A stretch of DNA of 64,000 bases from Acanthaster planci (GCF_001949145.1 NW_019091480.1:825430-889429); one strand, 5' to 3'; positions 39,661 through 52,299 are shown, counted from the first letter of the stretch. Program-made: numbers and translations. The notes: generated by a model from the letters alone, not told the origin.

Positions 39661-42600
39661 TCACTCCACTTTGGGTATGATTTTGGCATATTTCATCTTG
39701 GATTCTTGGCCAAGTGAGGGTAATTTATCGTCTTTTCCCAAGAGCCAGTGCTTGTTGAGATCTGGCGTGTAGCGGGAGGCCGGCGGCTTGCGGCCCAGAC
39801 TCTCGGCCAGGCTTCGGGTGAGGTGAGCCGAGTTGCCGCAACACAGACCCACGTACTTGATGCCCAGTTCCTGGACTCGCTTACCAAAGTCGTGGATGTC
39901 CTTACGGTTACACTGGATACAGTCCAGATTCACGGGGAACAATGACTCACCTTCAGTAAGCCCCGAAAAGAAAATAAATAAATTACCAAGTTATACGAAC
40001 CAGGTCTCTATGGCAACTGCGCGTTGCCTTTGTCTTTTTGTCGCGAGGTATATGAAGATACGCACGAATGAATACCACTTGAGATGAGTGATATTGGACA
40101 ATTTCATCCTTCTTTTTCAAGCCTTAAAGAACCTGTTGCAGAATCTACCCCAATTTTTCTCCAATAATGTTTTAGTGCATTGTTGTTCACACGCCGTAAA
40201 GTTAAATAAAATTGTGAGAAATCTTACGTGTCGTTCTCGGGCAAAGCACATTTTTCCCGGACAGTTTAGCCAAAAATGCACACTTTTCCAGAAGCGTGTT
40301 CCAGGCATGCGGACGGACACGTTTGAGCTTGTGAATCTCAAAATGACCATAACATCAAAAACCCTATGTAACACTGGATTGAAACTCTATATGTGTACTG
40401 CAAACGAAAGACCGTACGTTCATGCTTAGTGTCAAAACGATCGGGCATGTGGCAGCTGAGTTTTGGCGGCCAAATCTGCCGCACAGCGGTGAAATATATG
40501 TATAAAAGTACGACCTCTGCACTGAGAAGTGTGCTGCATATTGTTGTGTCTTAATTCCATTATTTAGAGAACGCATTTTACCCGTCAGTGGATCCCTGGA
40601 TGAGATGAAGTTTGGCTCCTCTTTCGTTGTGCGGTACATCACAGGCACAGCAGCAAGAGGCGCCTGGGGGATAACATACAGCGACAAAACAAAGTGCACA
40701 TTGTGAAGGTCTGTAGAAGCTTCCAACCTTACGATGAACATAGGAATCTGTGTACAAAAACTGCAACTGCTTTCGTTTATATAAAAGAATAGAACTCAAT
40801 ATGAGGCTTCACCTTGCAAGCGTCGACAGCTTCCTCCAGAATGGGCAGCATGGTGGCTGGTCCCCGTGCGCAGTTCAGCCCCACCACGTCAGCCCCAGCG
40901 TCCGCTAGTCGGTTGAATGCCTCACTGTACTCCACGCCGTCCACAGTAGCTGGCTTCCCGTCCACCTGACCCTGTTGGGCAGCAAGGGTCACCACACACG
41001 GAATATCTGCGTACATTTACACAGACACATGTAGGATGACTAAATTAAATGTTGCGATTGGAATATTCTGGAGAAATCCGCAGAGTATATGAATATTAGC
41101 TGCACATGTTGTGTGACATAAACTTCATTTTACATCAGAGAGAATAGAATCCATTTTCAAAAAATTATAGAGCCTGTTCGTTAAGGTCACGTGGTGAGCT
41201 TCTGGAACCCCCGTGCAGTCGAGCTATGGGGCTGCTTTATCCCGTTCTGTATTTTTTCGAACAAAAACCACCTTTAGTAACATTTTTATCTGTAGTGTTT
41301 TATTGTTTTGTTCAAGTAAATTCATAATGTTGTTGCTTCGTCGAATAAAGCAATATCCCCCACTTCTTGCCGATCCCCTCTTCCACTTTCAACAGCGCCA
41401 ACGAATAGCAGAAAACAAAAAATGTCATCAAGCCATGGACAACAACATACGGAAAAACCGTATAAAACATACCTTTTGCAAATTCCTTGCAGGCCTGCAC
41501 AGCCAGAAGCGCTTCGCCAAACTTGTCATAAGTTTCTGCCACTATGAAATCAGCCCCGGCATCCACAGCCCACTCTATCTGCTCCTATGTGTGACAAACC
41601 AGTTTTGTTTTAACCAAAAAATTACAGATTGTGTACAAAATGTTCAAGCCTTTCTTTTCTTCTATCGCTACTTTACATATGGGCATACTTATGAAACTGA
41701 CTACGATACCAGTCTAAAATAAGAAATGCTAGGCAACTATTTCGAATATTAAATTAATTATTAACTAATTATTTCCGATGCAACTTTTTGTTTCAAGTCG
41801 AGCCCGTTATGACGTCTTGAGCCTTAAATAGGAGTTTCAAGTTGCAACTCTCATTTTTTCCACTGATTTGAGAGAGACTTTTTCTGACGAGAATAAACCC
41901 ACAATACCCTTAATTGGAAACCACAGGAGAAGCCATGACGTTGTTCACTCGTACACTTTCCTTTGGAGCAGGTGGGAGCCCACGGTCCACTGACCGTATC
42001 AATAACGCTGCCACGTTTGACTTGTTCCCTGTACACTCTTTGGCAATAGTAATACAACTTCACATATTGGTAAAAGGGAACATACTATTTTCCCTTCAAG
42101 CCTCAGTTGGGTTATATTGCTTTGAATGGTAATAAAGCAAGATGGCTGAGGCTTGATGGGGGTCTACAGGAAAGTAAGGATAACAAAAAGGTCTCAGTTA
42201 CTGGTATCTGTAAGGGGATCATTTCGATTTTTGATTGTTGATTGCTGAAAGGAAATTCTTGAAAACAACTTATACATACTTTAAAGATCTGCCAGATTTT
42301 CTCTCGATGATTGGGAACGGTGTCCACAAAGATGTTGGTGTTGCTGATATTACCAGCCATCAGGGTACCAGTAGCGTCTGCCACTTCACGTGCCATGCGC
42401 AGTGCACGCTTGTTGATTCGTTCCAGATCGTCCTCTCGACCAATCAGCGCCATCTTTTCACGGTGTGCAAAATACTAAAATATTCGTCGTGATAAAGAGA
42501 TTGTGAACAAACATCCGTACACTGCATCACAATATTCTTAACATTTTGCCTGATTACACCCGGAGAAAGGACTAAAACATGAACACGAAAAGACTATTTA

Positions 42601-43842
42601 GGTGTCCTCGTCGTGATGCCACTTTTTTGTCTTTTGGGGGGTTATATTGATACTATAATTTCATTAAATGCAAGTACTTACAGTGAATGCCAGTACAACG
42701 TCACTTCCAGCGTGGACAAATTCCTCGTACTGTTGTCGGACTAACTCTGGATGTTCCAGAACGACTTCGGGAACATACGACCCGGCAGTCAAGTAACCGC
42801 AATGCTCAAACAGGAACAGATATCCCTCCGCGCAAATGACCGTCTCGCCATCACGAAGACGCTCCATTAAACCTATTAGAGTTTTGGGGCTGCTTTCAAT
42901 GACTCAACAGACGAATATCTTTAAGTGTCGATTACTCTGATTCTTGGTTACTCTGTTTTGTCCAGTTGATTTGGAAACTTTCTTCTCTTTATGGGCATTC
43001 AACTTGCATGTTACGGCACATGCAAGATCAATTACCGGTATACTAGGCCCATATGCAATCATTTTATTCGTTATAGTAGCTAAAGGGCTAACGAGGCTTT
43101 AGGGAAACATTGAACGTAATTCCGTGTAATTACATGTACTGTATATCAGTTAAATCCAACGTTTGGTTTCATCATGCCAATGGGGAAAACGTACATTTTT
43201 GGCACTGGCTGTTTTGGGGAAGCAAAATAATTTCGAACATTTCAAACAACTGTGTGAAAAATAAGCAGAAACAAGGCGACTTATCGGACAAATTCTCTTC
43301 CTTCCCTCCCCAAAGTGTTAAAAATCCTCCAAATTTAGTCTTATCCCCTTGAAAAGGACTCAAGAAAAAAGAAAAAGGCTAATGAAAGAAAGTCCAGATT
43401 TTTAAACCCCCCCCCGAAGTTCCCCACGAATTTAAACCCCGAAATTTTCATTCTGAATCCACCCTTGCATTTCGTAACCCTTCTGACATTGTCTACAGAT
43501 GTAGCCAATGTTCAGATCTAGAATTATGTCAAACGTCGTACTTAATGCCGTGTCGAACTCAGTGGATATACACGCCAGTACCGATGAAGGACTGACGAAG
43601 GATTTGATCCCACATGATGATAGCCGACACTTGGCACCCACCGTTCAACTGTCGTGCAGTACGGCAGAGACGGTCGTACGTGCGGCAGAGTGGTGACCTG
43701 AATTAAAATACTACGTGAAATATCGTGCTTCTTAAAATTGTTTTTCAATTAGATTTGCTCGATTTGTGTATTCGAAGTAGCAGAAGAATGACGTTTACTT
43801 GACGGGGCTAAGCTTACCTTTACACTTTTTCTTCGATTCCAT
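39661..43842 (-). CDS. betaine-homocysteine S-methyltransferase-like, copy B (362 aa)
   Basis: Seven exons: 43842-43818, 42872-42682, 42474-42280, 41584-41473, 41006-40813, 40663-40582, 39950-39661, all GT/AG and in phase, 1089 nt ending in TGA. The family folds as a TIM barrel with a Zn bound by three Cys and moves a methyl group from betaine to homocysteine. The matching cysteines are C220 (GLNCARGP) and C303/C304 ([10 protein letters not shown]). Other anchors are [50 protein letters not shown] and [18 protein letters not shown]. The protein is shorter than vertebrate BHMT (about 406 aa) at its C-terminus. From memory of the vertebrate enzyme, residues lining the betaine pocket differ (Trp in AGPW becomes Tyr; EY becomes ET), so the methyl donor may differ. 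Candidate AATAAA lies at 39227-39232. Almost certainly a functional gene. Confidence 0.92.
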
Positions 43843-44374
43843 GTTGTAACTTAACGGTGGTCCTCTAGATAAAGACATGCCATTAAAAGAAAAGAATGGA
43901 ATTAAAAGGAAACATGGAAGTACATTTCCTTGCTGAGTTGTTCAGTGGCAAATCGAGCTAAACTGATCACCATCAAGAATAATGAGGCTGCTTTTCTTGG
44001 ATTTAACATCACGACTTTTCACAATTGGGTATATTTCATTACATATTATTATTATTATTTCATAGTTGCGACTATTTTCACGTTTTTTTCTTTAGGCCTA
44101 TATGTCTCACAAGACCAATTTGTCTTACAAGACGCTTGTTAATGCCGTTATATCTGAGCAATTATGTTGAGGACTGGGTTAAGTTTCTAAAGTAATATCC
44201 CCACTGAGAAAGGACAGACAGTAGGGGGATTTCATTTGCATCATAAATTAGGTAGAGGTACTGTCACTCGCAACGAACTGAGTTTGTTTTCATGTGAATA
44301 AAACAGAAATATCTAATACACCAAAATCGGAAATTTAACCTGAGTATTCCCGAAAATTACTTGAGTGTCCAAAC
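43843..44374. other. 5' flank of BHMT copy B
   Basis: Upstream region of copy B with no other gene. It is AT-rich, with ATTATTATTATTATT near 44045. No promoter motif assignable. Confidence 0.5.
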
Positions 44375-44382
44375 TTGGGACT

Positions 44383-44544
44383 CAGTGGCGTAAGTACAGG
44401 GGAAGGGAGGGGAAGGCACGTGCCCACAGGTGCACCCCATTTGAAATCTATGAATAATCTCCGTTGAAGTGCAGCTGCAGATTACTTTCTTATGGTGCTT
44501 CCTTGAAAACCGTCCTCGGAGATTTAGCCCTAGTTACACCATTG
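44383..44544. mobile_element. hAT-like MITE with 8-bp target duplication
   Basis: A 162-bp element. The left end CAGTGGCGTAAGTACAGGG and the right end, read inverted CAATGGTGTAACTAGGGCT, are terminal inverted repeats. It is flanked by a perfect 8-bp direct repeat TTGGGACT (44375-44382 and 44545-44552), the duplication length of hAT elements. No coding capacity. Confidence 0.88.
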
Positions 44545-44757
44545 TTGGGACTAGAAACAATTTAGACGATGGTCAGCAGCCACGTAATCATTGGTGTAAA
44601 TGATGAAAAACTTGTGGGGCTGGCGGGAATCTTGTTCATGTTTTGCCTTAAATTGCGGCCCAAGGAGCTGGGACAGACCTCTGCGGGGGAGGGATTCTTT
44701 CGATTTCAATTTACATGGTGTCTGCTCTACTTGTCACTAACAAACGTACGAAGTTAA

Positions 44758-45342
44758 AGGAACCAGGAAATGAATTTTTTTAGAATCACCTTTTGTGAAT
44801 CTCTGTACTCTTCTTCCATGTATCAAGACTGTATGACATCTTTGTTGAGTTTCGTGAACTGAACAGTGTACTTTTTCAAACATTAAAAATTGACCAAGCA
44901 TTTCTGTACAAGTGACGGCTTTTTGCTCTGATGTAAATCCAGGAAGACATGGTTCAGGTTGCATGTTTTCATGTTCAAATTGTGAACCCCAAATTTGCTA
45001 TCTGGGAACATTTCCGTGAAAAGGATATTTGCTGAATTATTCCCATATACTTACACAGTAATAAATTGCCAAAGAAAATAATATTTGCCATATCAGTGGT
45101 TAAAAAATCTAGAAATTTTCGGTGCCCAAATCAGTGCAACATTCAGATTCAGTGCCTTGGATGATATGACAGCATAGTTTTGCTCATTATGCAAATATGA
45201 ATTAGCATAAAACAAAAAAATCATCAAAATACGAGTTAAAGTTGCAAAACAAAAATTTAAAATAAGGTTAATTGAAACCCAAAGATGCAATTTTAAGGGT
45301 TTTTAGTAAACTGTATAAAAATATTTCGATTTCCTGGTTCCT
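44758..45342. mobile_element. 585-bp non-autonomous element with TTAA duplication
   Basis: Terminal inverted repeats AGGAACCAGGAAAT (14 bp, perfect) face each other, with TTAA at 44754-44757 and 45343-45346. TTAA is the target of piggyBac and Kolobok transposases. The termini do not start with the C-rich end usual for piggyBac, so Kolobok is possible. Interior is AT-rich without open frames of note. Confidence 0.85.
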
Positions 45343-46150
45343 TTAAATTTCGTCTGTATCGCAAGTAAGCTACCTTGAAAGGAGAACTGGGTGGCTCACA
45401 CTCCTACTGAACGCCTACACAGGATGTCCCAAAAGAAGTATACCGAGAAAAAAATTACTGTGGCGACAAAATTAATTTATAGATAGGAAAGAGTTTTGAA
45501 CTGAAATCTGTTAAATACTCAAGCCTGAATGGCGGAGTCCGTTCTTAGAGCTATACATGTACAGGTGTCCACATAAAATATACATAGAGATAAAAATTAC
45601 TGTGATGGCAAATCTATGGTGGGAAAGACAAATATGTCACTGGAAGGGGCAAAGTGTCCTCTTTGAAAATGGTATACAGCTTGTGATGTTATTGACACAG
45701 ATGAGTGAACAAACTAGACCATTGCTAAAGGCAGGAGTTAATGCTGAACATGGATGTGATAGGGATGAAGGTGTGATTGGTGCGATTCCATTCTTGCCAC
45801 GTTGTTGAACGTTTAATGTGGTATACCAATATACCATTTCCTGCTGCTAATCCTCGGGTTTCTTTCAACTTCTTTCAACTGCTTCTCTTACCAAATTGAT
45901 GTTTTCCTGGGCCCTTCCAGTTCATGGACGTCCAGATCGACCTGTGTGACGCTTTAAAGTTGTGTCATACGTTTTTATATTTCTCCAGTTTGTCCGTTTT
46001 GTTGGCGGTTCTCTGTCAGGAAATCCTGAAGGCATCTTGAGTTTCGAGCAATATAACATTTTGTTTCGAGGTCCGTCTGGACAACAAAAGCCCTCTGCTC
46101 AACTCTTATGGACCATGTTTGCCGATAAAGTGAAAGTTTCCTACAGCATG

Positions 46151-46744
46151 TGTAACCTGGAATTTTGGCACAAGTGAGAGTTAACAGAAAAAGAAGCAAA
46201 CGAACCGGGTTAAAAGACAAATCGCGAACTAAATTTTTATTTCGATTCCAAAGGGTGTAGAAAAATGACACGACAAAGGATAGAAACTTGGATTATAATT
46301 CTGGAAAACTTTTAGATGATTTGCCAAACTGAAGATTGCTAATTGAAATTCATCAACGAAAACGTTAAAACTATTTGTTTCCTTTTTCCAAAATGGATCA
46401 ACTGGAGGATCAAAAAAGAAATGCAGAATATGCAAACAAATCGAAATCACCAAAAAAAAAACCAAAACGAAAAACTAAAAAAAACAACAACAAAAAAAAA
46501 ACCCAACACAGCACCCAAAGAGGATTACTCTGTGCGCAATCTGACTAACATCCAATATCGCGGGGCAGACAAACTTTCTGGGCTAGTATATAAGTGTGGA
46601 GAGAGAAAGTCAGTGCAGTCTGCACCGATCCATTGCCTGTCTCCTGAATGAGGAATTTCTCACAAAGGCTGTGGGAAAACTAATAAGACCCTCTTTGTTT
46701 CAACCGATGGGTCTGCAATGCCCTGGGGCTCAGCTGCGAACCCA
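46151..46744 (-). repeat. 3' LTR (with about 245-bp insertion)
   Basis: Starts TGTAACCTGG and ends GCGAACCCA on the plus strand. It matches 47517-47864 except for the extra block near 46270-46514, which includes runs of A and CAACAACAA. One undetermined base follows at 46745. Confidence 0.82.
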
Positions 46745-46802
46745 NCGCAACAGTAGGGGGTGTTGGGGAATGGCGCTCCAGGTTCAAGATGACGTCTCAG
46801 GC

Positions 46803-47207
46803 TCATCCACTAGTGTGCCGCACTAGCTCATGGAAGCCCACTTGCTCCGGCTGGGGCCCTTTTACTTCCAGGAGGTACTTCATGTCGCGTACCCAGTCCT
46901 CAACTTTAAGAGCATGTTTTTCGGACCGGCTTCCGGAGAAGGTGGCGACATTCTTCAGCTGATGACTGGTGTATGTGAATGGGGTGCACACTCGAGGCCC
47001 GGGGATGGGATCGAAGCCTGCCAACTGTAGAGGGGTACTTGCAGCTGGCTGAACAATGGGAAGCAATGTATACTGGGGGTTACTGGCGCTCGTCACAACG
47101 GGGGTCACCACTGGTTGACTCTCAGGGCTGCAACCTGTCAGCAGTGGTTGCGGTTCCATCCCAAAGTGGAGCTTCTGGGGTGTCAAAAGTGGTGCTGGCT
47201 GCGGCAA
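46803..47207 (-). pseudogene. truncated gag-like fragment, 134 aa
   Basis: The proline-rich start leads into ATFSGSRSEKHALKVEDWVR and then DMKYLLEVKGPQPEQVGFHE, which resembles the start of a retrotransposon gag capsid domain (F-x-G...V-x-x-W). The frame stops shortly after at TSG, where capsid would normally continue. Assignment is from general pattern only. Confidence 0.5.
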
Positions 47208-47482
47208 TTGTTGCGCAGCGAAGTGAGATGCCCCACATTGGGGTGTCCAAGTGGTCCGCTTGGAATAGCCATCCTACACAACTAAGCTTTCCAACTTCTC
47301 GCACTGTGTTGGGTTTGTTTGGAAAAAAAAATTCCTATTGACCGATTGACGCTACGAAAACTACAAGGGATCGCACACAAAAAAGAAATTAGTGGTTCTT
47401 TCCGAATGTGAAAAGAGAAGGAGCTGGGACAATCGAAAAAAAATAGTTGGCTGCGTTTCTTCAAAGAAAAACGAAAGTCTTT

Positions 47483-47499
47483 ACCCGGATTCTCCACCA
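47483..47499 (-). other. candidate primer-binding site
   Basis: The plus strand reads ACCCGGATTCTCCACCA, shaped like a tRNA 3' end with CCA. On the minus strand this is TGGTGGAGAATCCGGGT, 17 bases inside the 5' LTR edge at 47517, as expected for reverse-transcription priming. The tRNA was not identified. Confidence 0.55.
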
Positions 47500-47516
47500 A
47501 TAATAACTAAAAAAAA

Positions 47517-47864
47517 TGTAACCTGGAATTTTGGCACAAGTGAGAGTCAACAGAAAAAGAAGCAAACGAACCGGGTTCAAAGACAAATCGCGAACTAAAT
47601 TTTTATTTCGATTCCAAAGGGTGTAGAAAAATGACCAAAAGAGGATTACTCGGTGCGCAATCTGACTAACATCCAATATCGCGGGGCAGACAAACTTTCT
47701 GGGCTAGTATATAAGTGTGGAGAGAGAAAGTCAGTGCAGTCTGCACCGATCCATGCCTGTCTCCTGAATGAGGAATTTCTCACAAAGGCTGTGGGAAAAC
47801 TAATAAGACCCTCTTTGTTTCAACCGATGGCTCTGCAATGCCCTGGGGCTCAGCTGCCAACCCA
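47517..47864 (-). repeat. 5' LTR, 348 bp
   Basis: Near-identical to the left LTR outside the insertion; bounded by TGTAACCTGG and GCCAACCCA on plus. Contains a TATATAAG on the plus strand near 47708, shared with the left copy. Confidence 0.82.
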
Positions 47865-48200
47865 TATGTACCTGGGCAGTGTTTATATCAGGGAACACTA
47901 CTTATAGCTAAGGCTAATGCATAAACTAAGTGGGGGAAATCTTTGCCTGCAACACATGCAATACTTTTGCTGCATCCAGGAAGCACAATTACACTGTCAA
48001 TAACATCACAAGTTGTACACCATTGCAAAGAGACAACACTCTGCCCTTTCTATAGTGACATGTTTCTCTATCTCATCATAGATTTTCCATTACAGTAATT
48101 TTTATCTCTGTGTACTTTGTTATGTGGACACCTGTACATGTATATCTCAATGTACCCCGCCATTCAGGCTGGAATATTTAACAGATTTGAGTTGAAAACC

Positions 48201-49842
48201 AGCCTGAGAACACAAAGTCAACACAACTTCGCATGGAACACCAGGCAAGCGTTACAAAGAACCCTAAGTTCTACGAATTTCACATGGATAAACTTCAAAT
48301 AGCTTACCTCAATAAACGACGTACGATTTTACTTTACAGTCAGGTCTTTAGACACCACTTGCTGATGCAAGCTGTCGATCAGACTCAAAGTGCAAAGGAC
48401 TGTGAGCCCGCCCACCTCAAGTGAGACGAACCCAAACGACTACCTTTGTCCTTTGGTGACCTTAGTCGTTAGTCGATGTTAGTCGTTAGGAGATCTTGTA
48501 AACTCCTCACATCACGCTTTAATTTTTTTGGTAAGCACAAAAAGCATGGGAAGGGGATGATTTTAGTAGCCCATATCCCCACCTCAAAAAGCGGGGGATA
48601 TATACCCCATCCCCCGGGAGTTACGTCTATAATTTATCTGCAGCGACGCATTGGCAAGGAGAGATGGGATATAGGCTGAATAGACGTCCATCCAACACCA
48701 CGTGAACAAGATTTTGCACCTGCAGATGAAGATTATACTCGTGCTCAAACGGATTATGATCAAAAGGTCATAGGGTTTTTCGTATCCAACACTTGTACGA
48801 ATGATGTTGTTCTGAAATTGTTTCAGTGTAAGACCATGGAATCTTAGGCACTGACTCGCATTTTCACACTACGTTACCACGAAAAAAATTACTAAAAAAT
48901 TGAAAGAATTCTTAGTCCGAAAAAAATGAAAATGACAAACATTTTGGTGAATTGTTGGAAAGGTGGAGCAACTGAAACTTGCTTATTTTTTATTTTTTCA
49001 CGTTTGTAGCCCGCACGCTGGACATCTTGTCATTATTTATACCATTATACAATGACAAAGAGAAACATACCCAGTATATGCAATCATGTAATTTGTAAAG
49101 GAAGGAAAACTAGACTGATTTATGCCCAAGCCTCCAGACATGCACCACTCATACACAAGATCATCATTAATACCTAAATATTCAATATACAACAGTTCAA
49201 AAGTGAAATATCTCGTCCCATCTTAGCATCTTAGATGAAGCTTATATGCCGAAAGATTTTGAAAGAAATGATTAATTTGTGATCATGTCTTATGTAAGCA
49301 TTGCGGACGTTGCCTGTCCTCCACCTGCCTGTCTTGATATTAACTCGGGAAGCACCTGGGCATCGAACGCAGAAGAACTGTCAGACCGCAGACAGTGAAG
49401 ACCGTAATTCGAAATGTCAGACCATTTGAGGTCATCCCAAAGTATTTTTTGAGTTCTGATATAATTGATGAGGCAGTGTTAGGTAGGAATGAGACCGTCT
49501 TCTCATGAGGTAATTAACCCTACCAGCCCCAGGACCTCTTTGGTCATTCATAGGTTGTTTCCCACACTATCTTAAATGCAAGTTCCCTCTGTTTACCAGG
49601 CACAATCAAGCCACTTTTAGTGTATAACGCCCTCACCAGTCGAGATCATGAAAGGCCACTCTTGCAATGCCACCTCATTGACTACTAGTAATGATATCTA
49701 ATAAGGAGAATTTTACTTAAGTTATTTTTGGAAAAAATCGGGGGAAAGAGTTCCATACATGAAGTTCACTTTACATGTACACCCCGTGTACAAACCCTCT
49801 GAGACTGGTCAGAAATATTACATTCTCAGGTGAAAAATCTTA
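48201..49842. other. intergenic, no gene seen
   Basis: Between the inverted-repeat element and the pogo-like element. Short decayed repeats (for example TTAGTCGTTAGTCGATGTTAG near 48465) but no supported gene. Confidence 0.5.
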
Positions 49843-49844
49843 TA

Positions 49845-50042
49845 CAGTTGACTCTCATTATAAAGAATACGGTTACATGTATATTACAACAAACTACTGT
49901 TTTAAAGAACAGATTTCACGAATCCCAATTTCTTGAATTGTTACGTGTTTCTGTGTTTGTACACTCCTTTTATAACAAAGTCCTGGTTATTACAAATCAA
50001 TATGTCTGGTCCCTGCAACTTTGTTACAACGAGAGTCGACTG
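49845..50042. mobile_element. pogo/Tigger-like MITE
   Basis: A 198-bp element with termini CAGTTGACTCTCATTATAAAG and, read inverted, CAGTCGACTCTCGTTGTAAC. TA lies directly outside both ends (49843-49844 and 50043-50044). CAGT termini with a TA duplication and 'TATAA' after GACTCTC are typical of pogo/Tigger elements. No transposase inside. Confidence 0.85.
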
Positions 50043-50338
50043 TACTCTGTGGCTGCTAAAATGGGCTTTCCTGGCCTCTAACTGATTTCTGGGAACCAAT
50101 TGATACCCCGCCCCCAATCCAATGTTGCATTAAAGGCTGGCGTGCAGCCAGGACGAACCACTGCAACAATGGAATGGGGGGGGGGGAGATGGGGTGGTCA
50201 AAGGGGGGCCCACAAGCTAAACTATCCGAGTCTATGTTAACGCACACTGTGAAATGTTTTAAAGCATGGCATTAGACACATTGGTTTTGGCAATTCTTAC
50301 AAATCATACGAGTCTGCTGCTTACGTTGGGTTCTTGTG

Positions 50339-51760
50339 CTACAAACAACACGGTTTCGTTTTCAAGTCATATTTGGCCGACTTGCGTGGTATGCACTGTT
50401 TAAAACCGAGTCGACCACTAAACTTTATCACAGTCTCATCCGGTGAGAGGTTTCGTTCGGGCTTATAGATGCTACGAAACAACGGAACCACAATGTCCAG
50501 TAGCGCACGAACGTTAGACAGTTTGTCACGGGGAGAATCGTCTGCTGTGTTGTTGGCAAGGTGGAGAAATCGAAGGAGTGCCATAAATCGGTTGCCAGAC
50601 TTTGTCGACAGATACAAAGGACTTCAAGGAACTTCGCACCTGGACCAGTACATTGCGTAGCTAGGCCTTTTGTTGATGTCCATCGACAGCAGCAGTGCGA
50701 CAAAGACCATATCATTTCAGGAACATCCGTTGGAATCCCATTACACTCACAGAGAGTTAGCGGATTCTGCAGATAGTGTCTGATTTGCATATCGGTTGGC
50801 CTCCCTCATGGCAATTGCCAAACTGCTCCACAGAAAAAGAGTTGAAATATCTGTAGAAGTGACAAATTCTGGCGGTGCCATGAAGTTCACAGGTTGTGGC
50901 TTTGGGTAAGTGGAGGTTGGTTGCCATCCAGTCCTGCATTATTGGAGAAAAAATATTAGGACTAATAATAAGAACAATATTTACAAAGTGTTTACACCAA
51001 ACATCACAGCACTGTACATGAAAAAAAACTAGGAGTTAGGTAGGTGGGTCTTATTCAGCTGTTCACTGAAGTGGTGATAGATGGGGTTTCCCTGATTAGG
51101 GATGGACTGAAAGGCCTATTCACACGCACTGCCTGCAAACTAAATCTTGAAGTGGCATTCTGCCAAAGAAAGCGTGTTCTCTTTTCCCATTGAGGGTGAT
51201 CTTTTAAAAGATGTTTAATTTCTCCTGGAAAACCATGACAGGTTACTCCGCATTGAGACGGCACAGTACATTTCAGGGTATAAAGAATAAAGATTGGAAT
51301 CCTTCCTTTCCCTTGATTAGCAATTAGGATCCGTGACACATTAGGGACATCGGGAAGNNNNNNNNNNNNNNNNNNNNNNNNNNNNNNNNNNNNNNNNNNN
51401 NNNNNNNNNNNNNNNNNNNNNNNNNNNNNNNNNNNNNNNNNNNNNNNNNNNNNNNNNNNNNNNNNNNNNNNNNNNNNNNNNNNNNNNNNNNNNNNNNNNN
51501 NNNNNNNNNNNNNNNNNNNNNNNNNNNNNNNNNNNNNNNNNNNNNNNNNNNNNNNNNNNNNNNNNNNNNNNNNNNNNNNNNNNNNNNNNNNNNNNNNNNN
51601 NNNNNNNNNNNNNNNNNNNNNNNTCATCACTTTCTTCTGATGAGGACGAGGAGGAAGTTTCATCGAAGGATATTTCGGAGCCACTATCTGCGAAAATTTC
51701 GTCGATGATGTCCGAGGCCGCTACCATTTCGCCTCTTGTGGTTTTGTAAGGACGCGCCAA
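50339..51760 (-). pseudogene. decayed piggyBac transposase
   Basis: The start MARPYKTTRGEMV and an acidic Ser-rich tail (51760-51624) run into a gap. After the gap come pieces in different frames: MREANRYANQTLS (about 50820), LSMDINKRPSYAMYWSRCEVP followed by a stop (about 50690-50630), then NRFMALLRFLHLANNT and ERNLSPDETVIKFSGRLGFK, ending KYDLKTKPCCL. These follow the order of a piggyBac transposase domain; the Asp in SPDE fits its first catalytic residue. A frameshift near 50810, the in-frame stop, and absence of the C-terminal half show it is dead. Confidence 0.75.
51358..51623. other. assembly gap, 266 N
   Basis: Undetermined bases inside the piggyBac pseudogene; open frames crossing it are not meaningful. 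Confidence 0.99.
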
Positions 51761-52299
51761 TTGCGCGTCTCCAAGCCATCTCGTCCAATCAGAGCGCTCG
51801 AGACAACGTCAAAGGGGTGAGGGCGCTATTTACATTTCCGTTGTTGGCATTTTAATCTATGTGCCAATGAGGAACGTTGGTAACGAAGTGACACTGAAAT
51901 CGTGTGCATGGCTCGTTGGTAAAGAACCTGCATGCCACTTTCAGCCAAGCTGGCACTTCTGGGGCTGAAAGGGTTAAGCGCCCGAATAATCAGGTGTAAT
52001 TCTTAATCTATGGGATCTTCTATGCTTTGAGGTAACTTCAGTGGTAGATACGGAGCAGCCGGGTTTGTGTGCTCTGGCAACTGTGATGCAAGAACCTGGT
52101 CTGAATTTTTGCCTGAATCTTAGCAAATGAATTTTTCTAGAATGTCCGAAGTGATCATTTATGGCGCGGTTATAGCCTTTGAAATGCGTTTTGGACGGAG
52201 GGTCCTGATGATACAAGACCTGCCGCGTTTTTGCTCATTTGGCAGCCGCTGTCATCGAGTCGAATTCCTGATTTAGTCCCTGAAGATGTTACCAGGTGA
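51761..52299. other. intergenic, no gene seen
   Basis: Between the piggyBac remnant and the duplicated flank of BHMT copy C. Begins with CGCGCCAATTGCGCG, a short palindrome. No gene. Confidence 0.5.

Larger units (their letters stand above)
46151..47864 (-). mobile_element. short LTR retrotransposon remnant (TRIM-like)
   Basis: Two direct repeats bounded by TG...CA, 46151-46744 and 47517-47864, flank a 770-bp interior. The interior has a truncated gag-like frame on the minus strand and a candidate primer-binding site next to the right repeat, so the right repeat is the 5' LTR. The left repeat holds about 245 extra bases (about 46270-46514, A-rich) missing from the right one. Flanking CATG and TATG could be a mutated 4-bp target duplication. 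Lacks reverse transcriptase and integrase; non-autonomous. Confidence 0.82.
45491..48200. mobile_element. long inverted-repeat element carrying a nested LTR element
   Basis: The arm at 45491-45700 matches the reverse complement of 47993-48200 at roughly 80 percent. Shared blocks include TACATGTACAGGTGTCCACAT, GAGATAAAAATTACTGT and TTGTGATGTTATTGACA. Left of the arm (about 45420) is a further partial direct copy beginning AGGATGTCCCAAAAG. The 2.3 kb between the arms holds the LTR element. Superfamily not identified. Confidence 0.75.

Noticed and set aside
51055-51357. Frame reading LPDVPNVSRILIANQ and onward next to the gap.
   Set aside because: Does not match a piggyBac domain and could not be tied to the fragments on either side; treated as decayed sequence within the pseudogene span.
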